Shown: positions 16,741-23,526, counted from the first letter of the stretch. The stretch is 48,552 nt of DNA from CAIXDN01 sp964482085 (GCA_964482085.1 CAYZVS010000008.1:1-48552); one strand, 5' to 3'. Notes: generated by a model not told the origin, from the letters alone. Program-made: numbers and translations.

Positions 16741-16817
16741 TGGTGGGCGTGGATGGAGTCGAACCATCGACCTTTACATTATCAGTGTAACGCTCTAACC
16801 AACTGAGCTACACGCCC
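16741..16817 (-). tRNA. tRNA-Ile (anticodon GAT)
   Basis: The acceptor stem GGGCGTG/CACGCCC, D arm AGCTCAGTTGGTTAGAGC, anticodon stem TTACA/TGTAA with loop CTGATAA (GAT), and a T arm with GGTTCGACTCC are all visible on the minus strand. The 3' CCA is encoded in the DNA (16741-16743). Confidence 0.96.
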
Positions 16818-16836
16818 TTACTTTGTGGGGCCTAGG

Positions 16837-17439
16837 TTAGCCGATCCTTTTTGATCCTGCAAGAGGGCTAGTTCTGGCGGATTTAGCGGCTCTAGAGAGG
16901 CGGTCGTCCATGAGGAGGGCTCCTGCAAAAGCAGCGACAAGGAGGAGGGTATAGAGGGCTAGGAAGCCTGTCATGGTTACGGACTGGAAGCGGGAAATCG
17001 CTAGGAAGAATGCGTAATACCAAGAGACGATCGAGATTCCACCGGAAATGAACGCACGTTGTCTAATTTGTCGGAACTGTTTGGCGAGTGGGTGTGGATC
17101 CTCATGAAAGGCAATGCGCTTCAGGGTGGGTGTTACAGCAAAATGTAGGAACCATCCATTCAGCAGCAAGACAAGAACGACGCCCATCTTGGAAAGAAAT
17201 TTGGCGGATGTGAGTAATCGAGCAGGGTCGAGAAGGAAGAGGCCGAGTCCGCTCAATGCAAGGATCACGACACCGATCCAAAGGATTCTTGATAGCGTGC
17301 GCATGAATTCTGCTTCTGTGCGTGAAATTTTAAAATCTTTTAAAAATTTCAGAAAGAAGACATCTGTAACGGTTGCGCCGCCGACACCGATTGCAAATCC
17401 AAATAAGTGGATGGCAAGCAGAATACGTTGGGTGTCCAT
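16837..17439 (-). CDS. Integral membrane protein of unknown function
   Basis: A 200-residue protein with about five transmembrane helices (about 5-30, 50-70, 80-103, 130-150 and 155-178). The first helix has HLFGFAIGVGGATVTDVFFL, and a conserved loop FAVTPTLKRIAFHEDPHP follows helix 3. Conserved histidines in or near helices (His11, His99) are compatible with heme or metal binding, as in CopD- and DUF2269-like proteins, but I cannot assign a family. A perfect TATAAT lies six bases before the ATG and is preceded by TGC, so this is one of the clearest leaderless starts here. It follows the phosphatase gene by seven bases on the same strand. Confidence 0.8.
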   Translation of the reverse strand: MDTQRILLAIHLFGFAIGVGGATVTDVFFLKFLKDFKISRTEAEFMRTLSRILWIGVVILALSGLGLFLLDPARLLTSAKFLSKMGVVLVLLLNGWFLHFAVTPTLKRIAFHEDPHPLAKQFRQIRQRAFISGGISIVSWYYAFFLAISRFQSVTMTGFLALYTLLLVAAFAGALLMDDRLSRAAKSARTSPLAGSKRIG

Positions 17440-17445
17440 GAAGCG

Positions 17446-17451
17446 ATTATA
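17446..17451 (-). promoter_or_regulatory. Extended -10 box TGC-TATAAT for the 17439 start
   Basis: A consensus TATAAT on the minus strand, preceded by TGC, ending six bases before the ATG. It overlaps the end of the upstream phosphatase gene. Confidence 0.65.
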
Positions 17452-18049
17452 GCACTGTTGATCGATCCAGATATTTGGAGGCTTCTATAAATTCTCCGTC
17501 TTGAAAGGTTAGTTTCCAGCTAGATCCGGGCGGGAAGTCCTTTTTTGGGATCAAGCTCCAGTCGGGCTGATTTTCAAGTTTGAGTATTGCAGAAACCATC
17601 GATTCACGATGGCTGACCATGATCGCGCAACTTTCTTCTGGAAGGCTTTTTAAAACGTCATGAATTGCATCGATCACTCGTTTGGAAAGCTCTTCAAATT
17701 GTTCGATGTTTTTTAGCTTGAGATGAAATGGCTCTTCATCGTAACCTGCTGCCACGCGGAAATCATCCAAGGGTTTTCCAAACCATTCACCGACTTGCCA
17801 CTCGATAAGGCGATCATCGGTTTCAACTTCATGGCCGTCTAGTTCTTGTGCGATAATTTCTGCTGTTTCTCTTGTTCTTAGATACGGTGAGCAGAGAATC
17901 CGTACTGGATTGCAGTCGGAGTTTTTAATATCTTTGGCAAGAAGTTGAGCTTGGCGAGCGCCTTGATTTCCAAGCGGAAAATTGGCTGTATAAAAAATTC
18001 TGCCTGGATTATCGACTTTGCCGTGGCGGACCAGATAAATCGTTTTCAC
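17447..18049 (-). CDS. Histidine phosphatase family protein
   Basis: A 200-residue phosphoglycerate-mutase-like phosphatase. The catalytic motif LVRHGKV lies at the N terminus, a second motif LCSPYLRTRETAEII follows, and the C-terminal motif MVSHRESM holds the second catalytic His. The substrate is unknown. The GTG at 18049 is used because the family begins with KTIYLVRHG and because a TGT-TACGAT box lies seven bases upstream. The frame remains open further upstream but runs into the terminator of the preceding methyltransferase gene. Confidence 0.88.
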   Translation of the reverse strand: MKTIYLVRHGKVDNPGRIFYTANFPLGNQGARQAQLLAKDIKNSDCNPVRILCSPYLRTRETAEIIAQELDGHEVETDDRLIEWQVGEWFGKPLDDFRVAAGYDEEPFHLKLKNIEQFEELSKRVIDAIHDVLKSLPEESCAIMVSHRESMVSAILKLENQPDWSLIPKKDFPPGSSWKLTFQDGEFIEASKYLDRSTVL

Positions 18050-18056
18050 GAGTGTG

Positions 18057-18062
18057 ATCGTA
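18057..18062 (-). promoter_or_regulatory. -10 box for the phosphatase GTG start
   Basis: TACGAT on the minus strand, preceded by TGT, ending seven bases before the GTG at 18049. It supports the choice of the non-ATG start. Confidence 0.5.
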
Positions 18063-18074
18063 ACAGGAAACGAC

Positions 18075-18107
18075 AAACCCCGACAACTCGTGGAGTTTGT
18101 CGGGGTT
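18075..18107 (-). terminator. Terminator of the 18108 methyltransferase gene
   Basis: AACCCCGACAAACTC pairs with GAGTTGTCGGGGTT with one bulged base and the loop CAC on the minus strand. The following T tract is weak (TTTGTCGTTT). Confidence 0.75.
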
Positions 18108-18680
18108 CTAGAGGGGTTTACGAGCAAGAAGCGTGAGACACTCGTTTATGAGCGTCTGACCCTGTGGGCCTTTTTGCAGACATCTTACTGAATCGATTTT
18201 TTCAGTGATAATTTCCCAGGAAGCGTAGTGCTTCTTGAGTTCGTGAAGCGGCGGGTAGAAGCGATCGTCGCGTTGGCGAGCGAGGTCACCGTCCTTGGTG
18301 AACACGACGAGCGCGTGATAGCCGCCGGGGATCAGGGCCAAGCGTACGCGTAGGAGTCGCTCGATCGCATCTTCCGGACGGAGATAGTGCAGGCACAGGA
18401 TGGTTAGGATCGCGTTCCAGCGATCGTATCCAATGCGGAAATCACGCATGTCGCAGGGGACGACCTTGATCGGTAACTGCTCTTGCCCTGCGAGCTTCTG
18501 CAGGTTGTCGATCTCTTTTAGGTCCTTGTCCCAGCCCTCGACACGCATCCCATGGCGAGCTAGGGGGAGCGTGTTACGACCCTCGCCGCAGCCGATGTCG
18601 AGGATTTCACTTTGGGGTGGAAGGAGCTCGATGAGCTTCTGAACGATCGGTTCTGCTTGTCCGTAGCTATAGATGGTCAT
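18108..18680 (-). CDS. Class I SAM-dependent methyltransferase, TehB-like
   Basis: A 190-residue Rossmann-fold methyltransferase. The SAM-binding motif I reads EILDIGCGEGRNTLPLAR (about 25-42), followed by the acidic ribose-binding region VEGWDKDLKEI and a motif IV-like DRWNAILTI. The tail region GDLARQRDDRFYPPLHELKKHY resembles TehB-type (tellurite resistance) methyltransferases; the substrate is not known. The start at 18680 is fixed by a GGAGGT ribosome site four bases upstream. The transcript has a canonical promoter (TTGACA, 16 bases, TACAAT), unlike the leaderless genes around it. Codon use looks slightly more GC-rich than its neighbours, which may hint at a different origin. Confidence 0.88.
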   Translation of the reverse strand: MTIYSYGQAEPIVQKLIELLPPQSEILDIGCGEGRNTLPLARHGMRVEGWDKDLKEIDNLQKLAGQEQLPIKVVPCDMRDFRIGYDRWNAILTILCLHYLRPEDAIERLLRVRLALIPGGYHALVVFTKDGDLARQRDDRFYPPLHELKKHYASWEIITEKIDSVRCLQKGPQGQTLINECLTLLARKPL

Positions 18681-18708
18681 GTTGACCTCCGGTAAATGGT
18701 GCTGGCGC

Positions 18709-18736
18709 ATTGTAATGAAATATCGGGCTTTGTCAA
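18709..18736 (-). promoter_or_regulatory. Promoter of the methyltransferase gene
   Basis: On the minus strand TTGACA (18731-18736), a 16-base spacer, and TACAAT (18709-18714). Both hexamers are near-consensus. A GGAGGT ribosome site follows at 18685-18690. Confidence 0.85.
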
Positions 18737-18748
18737 CCCGTTGCTCAA

Positions 18749-18784
18749 AACAAAAACACCCCGATTTCTCGGAGCGTTTTTGTT
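18749..18784 (-). terminator. Terminator of tRNA-Gly
   Basis: A 16-bp stem with two G-T pairs (AACAAAAACGCTCCGA pairing with TCGGGGTGTTTTTGTT) and a GAAA loop, with T-rich sequence on the minus strand, directly follows the tRNA 3' end. Confidence 0.85.
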
Positions 18785-18858
18785 GGAGCGGGTAGAGGGA
18801 GTCGAACCCTCATCTCTACCTTGGCAAGGTAGCATAATAGCCGCTATACGATACCCGC
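18784..18858 (-). tRNA. tRNA-Gly (anticodon GCC)
   Basis: The acceptor stem GCGGGTA/TACCCGC, anticodon stem CTACC/GGTAG with loop TTGCCAA (GCC), and a T arm containing GGTTCGACTCC are visible on the minus strand. CCA is encoded (18784-18786). Confidence 0.95.
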
Positions 18859-18907
18859 TCGGGTCACCGTAATGTCTGCGGCGACCCATACGTTATCAAG
18901 GGCCGAT

Positions 18908-21112
18908 TTATTGTGCAAGAGCAGCTAGTTTCTTGTATTTCCTGTCTTTTGCGAGTCGACGTAGGCGTTTATAGCCTTCTGTTACGGCTAGGGTGATTCC
19001 AGCGGCTCCAAAAGGGGTCCAGGCTGGTAGGTTGCCTTTGACCGAGTCTGACGAGGCAAGCTTGGCGTGGCTGATGATTTCAATGTCAGTAGTGGTTCTT
19101 GGGTAGAGTATCGGCTCTTCTGCACGCGTATCGATAATGCCCAGAATTCGTATCACATCGCCCTTGGACAGACGCGCTGCACGATAGCCGGTGACAGGAC
19201 GGATTTTAACCGTGATTGGAAATCCTCCGAGTTCAAGAGTGATTTTTGTACTGCTGATAGCGAGGATGGTACCGGTGACTTGGACTAAGCTCCAAGCGTC
19301 CTCTTGTGAGAGCGCGAGTAGATCTACGACGCGTGGTTCAACGGATTCTGTTTCATCGATCTTGGTCCAGCTGTCTTTGGATAGCATACGGAGTGAAAGA
19401 CCATCATCATTGAGACTTAATGTTCCAGTTACGCGGATTTTGATTCCGTATTCCGGGGAGACCTGTTTGCTGGATCCGCGGACGAGTAGACCTCGGCCAT
19501 CGGGTGTATGTAGTGTGAATTGATTTTTTCCTAGGATTCCGGGAACGGTACCGACAACGCCATCGAGCGTTACTCGGATTTCTGGTTCTAATTGTTGGAG
19601 CATATCAAGGGTAATGATCGGAGGCGGCAACTCGATTTTTGGGGTTGAGGTTTTGGGTTTAGTTGTTGTTTTTGTGGTTGTCTTTGTCGTCTTCGTTGCG
19701 GGCTTGGTTGTGGTTGCTTTGGCTTGTGTTGTTATCGTTGGTTCGATTGTTGGTAGTTCGATGGTTGGAGCGGGTACTTCTGTAGGAGTGATCGTGATTT
19801 GTTCCGCGATTAGCGTAGATGTTGAGGCGGTGATAGGTGATGCCGATGTGGTTGGAATTGGATCTTGTGTCCAGGCCATTCTATCCAAGCTTTTTATCCA
19901 GCGAGTTCCTTTGGCCGTTGTCGGATATGTCATGCGTTCTGCGATGGAACCGTCAGGACGGACAAGCTCTACAACATCTCCGCTATTATTTAGGCGCGCA
20001 GAAGCAAGCGGCACATGCCAAATAGTCCCGTTTACAGATACGCGTGAATCGTTGGATGTGAATTTGAATATTGATCCCGTTGCATCATGTAGGCTCCAGT
20101 TGGCGGCTTTGGCAAGGGTTGTTCCGGTTGGAGCAAGAAGCTCGATCCATTCGTCTCCGGATTCCGGAGCAGGGAATATTGCGTACAAACGAAGATTTGC
20201 AGATAAAGACGGTGCAGCGATTGAAGTCATGGTTGGCGCCGCCGTATTTGTTGTTTGCAAAACACTTGGCGCAGGAATGGGTGCTTGTATAGGAAGCTGT
20301 ATCGTGGTCGTGGTAGGAATAGTAATCTCTGTTGTGCTGGATGTCCCGACAAGCGGTTCCAGCACGGGTTCGGTTGAGGTCGGTGTTTCTGGTTGGATCA
20401 CTGGCTCTGTGGATGTCGGAAGTTCCGTGTTTGATTCAGTGGAAGAGGGGATTTCGATAATAGGGAGTTCAGTCTCCGGTTCCGGGATTGGCTCGAGGAT
20501 AGGTTCCGGGAGTTCGGTTTCCATATCTGGTGAAGTGCAGCCGTCGCAAACGCCCGGTGTGGCGAGATCGGTTGTGTCTATCTTGAGATTTATCGATGTC
20601 GTTGCACTGGCCCAGCTTCCATCGACTTGATGAATCATGGATGTTTTTTCCGGTAAGGATGAACCTGCTGACGGTGTTCCATTGCCTGTTGAATCGATCA
20701 TGGAACCGTCGGGTGCCAGTAGTTCAATGTGAAGCGTTGTATTGGACAGGGAGATGGCTGTGGTGACGAGCTGTGTCGAGGTTGCGATGGCGGACTTGGT
20801 ATCCGTATCAATGTAATTTGCGACGAGGAATGTTCCACGAGGTGGAATGCTTTGCGTTTCATCGAATGTGATATCGGACGGGGAGGCACCACGGAGTATA
20901 TATCCGGTCAGAACGAGGGGTTCGTCGGAATTGTTCCAAAGTTCGAGCCATTCGTCGGCGGAGGAGAGCGACGAGCCGGCCCAATTTACTTCACCAATGA
21001 TTGGCTGTACTGCGGCATGCGCGATATTGGATGCGTGGAAAAAAGGGAGAGGGGAAAGTATGAGTGAAAAAAACAAGACGTTGAAAAACCGACCCACGAC
21101 GTGTGGGGTCAT
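18908..21112 (-). CDS. Secreted/surface protein with two lamin-tail domains and OB-like modules
   Basis: A 734-residue protein with a signal peptide (cleavage likely after AHA, about 33). Two lamin-tail (LTD) domains are recognisable at about 35-160 (IGEVNWAGSSLSSADEWLEL) and 312-420 (LYAIFPAPESGDEWIELLAP). They are joined by a Pro/Glu/Thr-rich linker (205-310). A Thr/Lys-rich linker (430-515) leads to an OB-like module (525-640, VTLDGVVGTVPGILGKNQF) and perhaps a second one (640-700). The tail GAAGITLAVTEGYKRLRRLAKDRK may be a weak membrane anchor with a basic end. LTD proteins of this kind are common on CPR and Gram-positive surfaces, but the ligand is unknown. The long open frame antisense to it is a by-product of Thr/Pro codons. 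Confidence 0.85.
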   Translation of the reverse strand: MTPHVVGRFFNVLFFSLILSPLPFFHASNIAHAAVQPIIGEVNWAGSSLSSADEWLELWNNSDEPLVLTGYILRGASPSDITFDETQSIPPRGTFLVANYIDTDTKSAIATSTQLVTTAISLSNTTLHIELLAPDGSMIDSTGNGTPSAGSSLPEKTSMIHQVDGSWASATTSINLKIDTTDLATPGVCDGCTSPDMETELPEPILEPIPEPETELPIIEIPSSTESNTELPTSTEPVIQPETPTSTEPVLEPLVGTSSTTEITIPTTTTIQLPIQAPIPAPSVLQTTNTAAPTMTSIAAPSLSANLRLYAIFPAPESGDEWIELLAPTGTTLAKAANWSLHDATGSIFKFTSNDSRVSVNGTIWHVPLASARLNNSGDVVELVRPDGSIAERMTYPTTAKGTRWIKSLDRMAWTQDPIPTTSASPITASTSTLIAEQITITPTEVPAPTIELPTIEPTITTQAKATTTKPATKTTKTTTKTTTKPKTSTPKIELPPPIITLDMLQQLEPEIRVTLDGVVGTVPGILGKNQFTLHTPDGRGLLVRGSSKQVSPEYGIKIRVTGTLSLNDDGLSLRMLSKDSWTKIDETESVEPRVVDLLALSQEDAWSLVQVTGTILAISSTKITLELGGFPITVKIRPVTGYRAARLSKGDVIRILGIIDTRAEEPILYPRTTTDIEIISHAKLASSDSVKGNLPAWTPFGAAGITLAVTEGYKRLRRLAKDRKYKKLAALAQ

Positions 21113-21182
21113 ACACGATTTGGTTACCGGTCCAAGCGTTTATTCGATAAGCATCAAATCAAACGTTGTTCCCGGGCCTTGA

Positions 21183-21288
21183 TATACTCCGTTGGAATAT
21201 TTTGAGGGAGTTGTCAAGATGTGGATGGATCGAACGGGTGGATGGTTATCCCCTTGACAAGGGAAGCGTTTTCCTGGAACGGAGTATA
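21183..21288. promoter_or_regulatory. Symmetric dyad in the divergent intergenic region
   Basis: TATACTCCGTT (21183-21193) and its exact inverse AACGGAGTATA (21278-21288) flank a second inverse pair, TTGTCAAG (21211-21218) and CTTGACAA (21253-21260). Each half contains a TTGACA-like and a TATA-like element facing outward, with the same 24-25 base spacing. It lies between the divergent lamin-tail gene and the coiled-coil gene at 21356. It may be a pair of mirrored promoter/operator units. The rest of 21113-21355 holds nothing else I recognise. Confidence 0.5.
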
Positions 21289-21355
21289 GTATGTGGGTGT
21301 GAAAACTTCGCCGAAGGGTGTTTCAAACTAAGAGCTTCTTCAAGAGATCCGAATA

Positions 21356-21611
21356 ATGATTGATTCCTCAAGCGGGGAAGTCTTGGAAGCGGTACACGAT
21401 TTAGCTCAACAGATGGATGATCGATTTATGAAGGTTGAACAAGAAGTTTCAGGTATCAAAGCGGTGATGGTGACAAAGGACGAATTACAAAGCGAGATGT
21501 CTAAGCTTAAAAATACACTTGTTACCAAAGACTACTTGGATGATAAGCTCGCTGATCAGCACGTTAAGATTGTTCAATATACAGCCAAACAGATAGAGAA
21601 AGCTTTAGGCT
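21356..21611 (+). CDS. Small coiled-coil protein, 3' end lost in the assembly gap
   Basis: The visible 85 residues begin MIDSSSGEVLEAVHDLAQQM and run through heptad-rich helix with the segments VTKDELQSEMSKL and VTKDYLDDKLADQ. Proteins with this VTKDYLDEKLADL pattern are frequent small coiled-coil proteins in CPR genomes, often annotated only as hypothetical. The gene runs into 100 N at 21612, so its C terminus is unknown and the reading frame across the gap is meaningless. No partner or enzymatic function can be proposed. Confidence 0.75.
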
Positions 21612-21711
21612 NNNNNNNNNNNNNNNNNNNNNNNNNNNNNNNNNNNNNNNNNNNNNNNNNNNNNNNNNNNNNNNNNNNNNNNNNNNNNNNNNNNNNNNNN
21701 NNNNNNNNNNN
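21612..21711. other. Scaffold gap of 100 N
   Basis: Exactly 100 undetermined bases, which is the usual placeholder for a gap of unknown size. It truncates the gene on its left and lies beside the DGR, whose target gene is not seen. Confidence 0.95.
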
Positions 21712-21759
21712 TATGCGGGGCCCATTAATTTTCATGATATGCTTCGTGTTGGAAAGTAG
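21712..21759 (+). pseudogene. 3' end of an open frame cut by the gap
   Basis: Read from the gap edge, 15 codons (TAT onward, residues YAGPINFHDMLRVGK) end at TAG 21757-21759. It could be the C terminus of a gene lying in the gap. It shows no similarity to the template repeat nearby. Too short to identify. Confidence 0.25.
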
Positions 21760-21923
21760 ATGAAACTGTTAGTGATCAAGGTCGCTAACGATCGAAATCT
21801 GAATGGGATCGTATACCAGAATATCGGACAGAATTTCTGTACGGTAGCGTGTGACGACTCGTTTCAAACATAAAGATACTTGGTATCGGAATCTGGCGGG
21901 CTCGTGGCCCCAAATAAAATTCA
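21760..21923. other. Intergenic stretch without a convincing gene
   Basis: An ATG-initiated 37-codon frame (21760-21873) starts one base after the preceding stop but resembles no family I know, and no ribosome site precedes it. Otherwise I see nothing here. Confidence 0.3.
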
Positions 21924-21949
21924 ACCCCGCCTCTCGCGAGAGGCGGGGT
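21924..21949. repeat. Perfect 26-bp palindrome upstream of the template repeat
   Basis: ACCCCGCCTCTCG is followed directly by its exact inverse complement. On the minus strand it is followed by a T-rich stretch, so it could act as a terminator there. It marks the left boundary of the probable template repeat. Confidence 0.8.
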
Positions 21950-21960
21950 GGTGATCTTGA

Positions 21961-22126
21961 TGGCTTTCGATACATACGTTGGGCTCGTCTGCGCGGAGCG
22001 ATGACGACAACCAGTACGTGACGATGCTGAACGCGAACGATCGCGACCGCATCTTGAACGACAACTGGATCGACAACGATCTGAACTCCGACGACCGCCT
22101 GCTCCTCGTCCGCAACTCTCTTTATG
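21961..22126 (+). other. Probable DGR template repeat (TR)
   Basis: From about 21990 to 22120 the sequence keeps a coding phase rich in AAC and GAC codons: DDDNQYVTMLNANDRDRIL, then NDNWIDNDLNSDDRLLLVRN. This is the pattern of DGR template and variable repeats, where adenines of AAC codons are the positions mutated during retrotransposition. The frame is closed by a TGA at 21958 and has no start site, so it is not the C terminus of a complete gene here. It lies on the same strand as the reverse transcriptase and is flanked by two GC-rich hairpins. The exact boundaries cannot be fixed without the matching variable repeat. Confidence 0.6.
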
Positions 22127-22527
22127 TTATCCCGTCCCGCCATTCGCGGGGCGGGATTTCGTTTGCAGTTGTTTTTGCCACCCGCCAATCATGTTGCTGA
22201 TTTCGTTTAGCGGGGTGGATAACGCGGCAAATTGACCAGGATTTAATGCGTTAATCTCCCACGCGATTTGGGCAAAGAATTTGAGCAGATCGATTTTTGC
22301 ACCAGCTGCATTTACATAGGAGAATTTTTGATCTCTGCTTGCATATCGGGCAAGAAAAAGATCTTCTAACAGTTCACCGAAAAGATTATCTATCTTCCCG
22401 CCTAACGAGAATTTTGAAAGCCGTGGGAATTTGTTATGGAATCCATGCCAAAGCTTATACGCTTCGGTTGCTATTTGAATGAGGGGCAGGTTAGACGGGT
22501 GGTTTTGTGCGTGGGGGGGGGTAACAT
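22127..22527 (-). CDS. avd: Avd-like four-helix-bundle protein (DGR accessory), start frame interrupted
   Basis: On the minus strand a conserved frame reads NLPLIQIATEAYKLWHGFHN, then FPRLSKFSLGGKIDNLFGEL, LLEDLFLARYASRDQKFSYV and KIDLLKFFAQIAWEINAL, ending with a segment containing ISNMIGGWQKQL. This is the Avd/four-helix-bundle pattern (basic pentameric barrel that binds the DGR reverse transcriptase and template RNA). The stop is TAA at 22127-22129. No ATG, GTG or TTG lies in this frame near its 5' end. The ATG at 22525-22527 enters it only if the C run (22513-22521) had ten or seven bases instead of nine. The gene is antisense to, and divergent from, the reverse transcriptase by six bases. 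Confidence 0.75.
22129..22157 (+). terminator. GC-rich hairpin at the 3' side of the template repeat
   Basis: ATCCCGTCCCGC pairs with GCGGGGCGGGAT (one G-T pair) around CATTC, followed by TTTCGTTT and later TTTTT on the plus strand. It could end the template RNA. It also encodes the last codons of avd on the other strand. Confidence 0.6.
22513..22521. repeat. Homopolymer of nine G at the avd/reverse transcriptase junction
   Basis: The tract lies within the 5' coding part of avd (as C9) and immediately before the TAACAT -10 box of the reverse transcriptase. One extra base would restore the avd frame. It may be a slippage-prone switch or a sequencing/assembly error. Confidence 0.7.
22522..22527 (+). 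promoter_or_regulatory. -10 box of the reverse transcriptase gene
   Basis: TAACAT, ending six bases before the ATG at 22534, fits the leaderless pattern of the window. The G9 run forms the adjacent part of the spacer; no good -35 box is seen. Confidence 0.4.
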
Positions 22528-22533
22528 ATAGGG

Positions 22534-23526
22534 ATGAAGAGATGTGAAGTAAGTTTTGATGAAGTTATTTCGCTCGAAAATCTTTGCGAGGCTTGGCAAG
22601 AGTTTATCCGCGGGAAGCGAAAGAAGAAAGACGTGCAGGAGTTTGGCTTATCGCTGATGGATCGTATCGTCAGCCTGCATGGAGATTTGGCTTCTGGAGG
22701 CTATGCGCATGGCCCGTATCATGAATTCCGCATCAATGATCCAAAGCCGAGAATAATCCACAAAGCTTCGGTTCGCGATCGCTTGATGCATCATGTTATT
22801 CATCGAAAACTCTATCCGTATTTTGCCAGCAAATTCATTTTCGATTCATTCTCGTGCCAGAAATGGAAGGGTGTTCATCGCGGTTTGGATCGATTTCAAA
22901 AGAAAGGACTTCAAGTCAGTCGCAACCACTCCAAGACCTGCTGGGTTCTTAAGTGTGATATCCGGAAATTTTTTGCGAGCATCGATCATTTTGTTCTAGC
23001 CGAGCTCTTAGCTCGTGAAATCGAGGATCGACAACTATTACGGATGCTCTACGGAATTATCGAAAGTTTCCATACATATCCGGGTAAGGGGATACCGCTT
23101 GGAAATCTTACTTCGCAACTGTTTGCGAATATCTACATGGATCCATTCGACAAGTTTGTGAAGTACAGCCTCCGCGTGAAGTATTATGTTCGATATGCGG
23201 ATGATTTTATTTTTCTTTCGACCAGTCGCACGGAGCTGCTATGTGTTTTGAGGAGCGTTCAAGAACTTTTGTCGCAAGAATTGGCGCTCGACTTGCATCC
23301 GGACAAGGTTTTTCTGAAGACATTGTCATCGGGTATGGATTTTTTAGGCTGGACGCACTTCCCGTATCATCGTGCTTTGCGAACCAAAACCAAGAAACGG
23401 ATGATGCGCAGGATACGACAAAGGTCGGAAGAGGCGGTGTTGCAATCGTATTTGGGGATGTTGGGACATGGAGATGGATTCGAGCTAGGGGAGCAGATAA
23501 AGAATAATTTTTGGCTCTGTGGATAA
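22534..23526 (+). CDS. DGR reverse transcriptase
   Basis: A 330-residue reverse transcriptase of the diversity-generating retroelement class. The N-terminal ISLENLCEAWQEFIRGKRKK and EFRINDPKPRIIHKASVRDR match the DGR group. Catalytic features are Asp142 in LKCDIRKFF, the DGR-type motif IPLGNLTSQLFANIY (187-201, SQ where most other RTs have QG), and YADD at 221-224. The thumb region LDLHPDKVFLKTLSSGMDFLGW and the C-terminal EEAVLQSYLGMLGHGDGF also match DGR enzymes. With the template RNA and Avd it makes adenine-mutagenised cDNA that replaces a variable repeat in a target gene. Length is complete, with no maturase domain. Confidence 0.93.
   Translation: MKRCEVSFDEVISLENLCEAWQEFIRGKRKKKDVQEFGLSLMDRIVSLHGDLASGGYAHGPYHEFRINDPKPRIIHKASVRDRLMHHVIHRKLYPYFASKFIFDSFSCQKWKGVHRGLDRFQKKGLQVSRNHSKTCWVLKCDIRKFFASIDHFVLAELLAREIEDRQLLRMLYGIIESFHTYPGKGIPLGNLTSQLFANIYMDPFDKFVKYSLRVKYYVRYADDFIFLSTSRTELLCVLRSVQELLSQELALDLHPDKVFLKTLSSGMDFLGWTHFPYHRALRTKTKKRMMRRIRQRSEEAVLQSYLGMLGHGDGFELGEQIKNNFWLCG

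Noticed and set aside
18050..18127. A longer start for the histidine phosphatase at 18127
   Set aside because: The extra codons cover the upstream gene's terminator and stop codon and have no homology; the GTG at 18049 has a -10 box at the right distance.
19614..20630. A 338-codon open frame on the plus strand, rich in Val, Gly and Ser
   Set aside because: It is exactly antisense to the Thr/Pro-rich part of the lamin-tail gene. Such codon content keeps the opposite frame open. There is no promoter or ribosome site, and no family resemblance.
21356..21763. One continuous frame across the N gap
   Set aside because: The gap size is a placeholder, so the frame on the right has no defined relation to the left.
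21769..22188. A 139-codon minus-strand frame across the template repeat region
   Set aside because: It overlaps the end of avd in another frame, has no homology and is probably an accident of the GC-rich hairpins.
21979..22200. A 73-codon frame through the Asn/Asp-rich segment, as a protein gene
   Set aside because: It begins at a TTG, is closed by a stop at 21958, has no start signals and runs on into unrelated sequence. A template repeat explains its composition better.
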